From the NCBI GenBank assembly GCA_016194835.1, contig JACQAU010000151.1, forward strand, positions 1 through 6,461: 6,461 bases of DNA, in the 5' to 3' direction. Origin of the DNA: Deltaproteobacteria bacterium. GTDB lineage: Bacteria; Bdellovibrionota; UBA1018. Positions 5,563-6,461 of the stretch are shown one piece after another (positions within the stretch are counted from its first letter, which is position 1; each line of letters opens with the position of its first letter). The notes beneath the pieces were generated by a model. It was not told the DNA's origin and made no database searches. It worked only from the letters and a program-made list of their open reading frames with translations. A program made the position numbers and the translations under genes.

Positions 5563-6461
5563 TTAGGTAACTTACAAACCCTTCTAGGCCCTTTTGTAAA
5601 GAACTATCATCAGTTGCAAAACTAAGTCGCACATAATATTTTTCACCAAACGGAGTGCCTGGCACCACCGCTATGCGAGCTTTTTGTAAAAGTTTCTCAG
5701 AAAACTCAATAGAATCTTCTTTAACGTACTCACTAAACCCTACAAAAAAATAAAATGCTCCCTCTGGTGGCCTTAATTTTAATTTGCTGGCATTCCGGAG
5801 GATTTCTAGTCCAAGACGACAACGCTTTGAGTAAATTTCGCGCACCACTCTAAAAGCATCTTGAGGCAACTTCAATACGGCAATACTTGCCCACTGCGCG
5901 AGCACATTCACACCAGATGTGCTTTGTCCTTGTATCGTATTCATTGCTTGAGTCAAAGATTTTGGTGCAACACTCCAACCAACCCGCCAACCAGTCATTG
6001 CTGCGCACTTTGACATACCATTGACCGTAATAGTTTGATCTTTAAACTCAGGGCATGCTTTTAAAAACGAACAAAATCCCGCTTGTGTAAAAACCATCTG
6101 GTCGTAGATTTCATCACTTAAAATCCACATATTGTTTTTATAAGAATTTGACTTTAATACATGCCCTAAAGCTTGATATTCTTCTATTGTGTAAACCACA
6201 CCGCTAGGATTAGACGGAGAATTAAAAATCACAAGCCTGGTCTTTGCATTTATAGCATTGGCTAATTGCTGAGGAGAAACTTTAAACCCGGATTCTAAAT
6301 CAGTTTGAATAATTCTAGGCACACCACCTGCAAGTTTCACCATCTCCGGATAACTCAGCCAGTATGGCGAAAATATCAAAACCTCGTCTCCAGAGTTTAA
6401 GAGTGCCATCATAGCATTGTAAATTGCCTGCTTGGCTCCATGAGTTACTATGACATTTTCT
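5552..6461 (-). CDS. Class I/II pyridoxal-phosphate aminotransferase, aspartate-aminotransferase type (5' end missing)
   Basis: This is a cytoplasmic fold-type I PLP enzyme that moves an amino group between an amino acid, probably aspartate or a related substrate, and 2-oxoglutarate. The frame is open through the right edge: 16 codons upstream of the first internal ATG (6412) read ENVIVTHGAKQAIYNA, the usual 'GxKxAxxN' cofactor-phosphate segment, so that ATG is not the start. About 302 residues are present and roughly 90-100 N-terminal ones are missing. Counting from the ATG at 6412, visible motifs are NSPSNPSG (64-71, N68 near the PLP ring), SDEIYDQ (99-105, D100/Y103), the Schiff-base lysine K135 in NGMSKCAAMTGWRVGW, and R262 in VRLSFA for the substrate carboxylate. 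The pattern SKxxAMTGWRxG fits the AspAT Iγ/Iβ-like group; exact specificity cannot be read from this. It ends with TAA at 5552-5554, 126 nt before the lipoprotein gene. Confidence 0.93.
   Translation of the reverse strand, partial: ENVIVTHGAKQAIYNAMMALLNSGDEVLIFSPYWLSYPEMVKLAGGVPRIIQTDLESGFKVSPQQLANAINAKTRLVIFNSPSNPSGVVYTIEEYQALGHVLKSNSYKNNMWILSDEIYDQMVFTQAGFCSFLKACPEFKDQTITVNGMSKCAAMTGWRVGWSVAPKSLTQAMNTIQGQSTSGVNVLAQWASIAVLKLPQDAFRVVREIYSKRCRLGLEILRNASKLKLRPPEGAFYFFVGFSEYVKEDSIEFSEKLLQKARIAVVPGTPFGEKYYVRLSFATDDSSLQKGLEGFVSYLNKL
5865..5892. repeat. 28-nt direct repeat, copy inside the aminotransferase gene
   Basis: This is the partner of 5480-5507. Here it encodes ASIAVLKLP plus the flanking bases of W and P, in a helix of the aminotransferase large domain. 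The two differences between copies fall in third codon positions of this frame: GTA versus GTC (Val) and TTG versus TTA (Leu), both synonymous. Confidence 0.75.

Overview
The window reads as chromosomal DNA of a Gram-negative bacterium. A lipoprotein and a PorV/FadL-like outer-membrane β-barrel protein carry export signals, and there is no phage, transposase, CRISPR or RNA gene. The domain mix, the use of GTG and TTG starts and the moderately AT-rich composition would fit a Bdellovibrionota or other deltaproteobacterium-like lineage, but that assignment is an inference. Every credible gene lies on the minus strand, so transcription runs from high to low coordinates.

In transcription order the window holds: the 3' three-quarters of a class I/II (aspartate-type) aminotransferase (5552-6461, cut by the edge); a structured 126-nt gap; a lipoprotein of unknown function with a cysteine cluster near its C terminus (4373-5425); a PorV-like outer-membrane protein beginning 1 nt after it (3307-4371); a PIN-PhoH ATPase with a TTG start behind a strong ribosome binding site (1923-3248); and an HI0933/YhiN-type flavoprotein 17 nt further on (694-1905). 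Next comes a gene-free stretch of about 400 nt (289-693) with a hexamer repeat and inverted repeats, and then the first 96 codons of an exported protein of unknown function, cut by the left edge (1-288).

The lipoprotein, barrel, PhoH and flavoprotein genes are close enough (gaps of 1, 58 and 17 nt, none with a clear terminator) to be one operon. They form two functional blocks: an envelope pair, then two cytoplasmic housekeeping-type enzymes. The flavoprotein gene is visibly richer in G+C than the envelope genes.

The least expected signal is a 28-nt segment present twice, once inside the aminotransferase gene and once in the gap just downstream (26 of 28 identical). In the aminotransferase reading frame both differences are synonymous, and the gap copy sits in a 38-codon stop-free stretch without a usable start. 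The gap copy also has overlapping inverted repeats. It could be a gene relic, a dispersed repeat or a structured RNA element, and the window alone does not decide.
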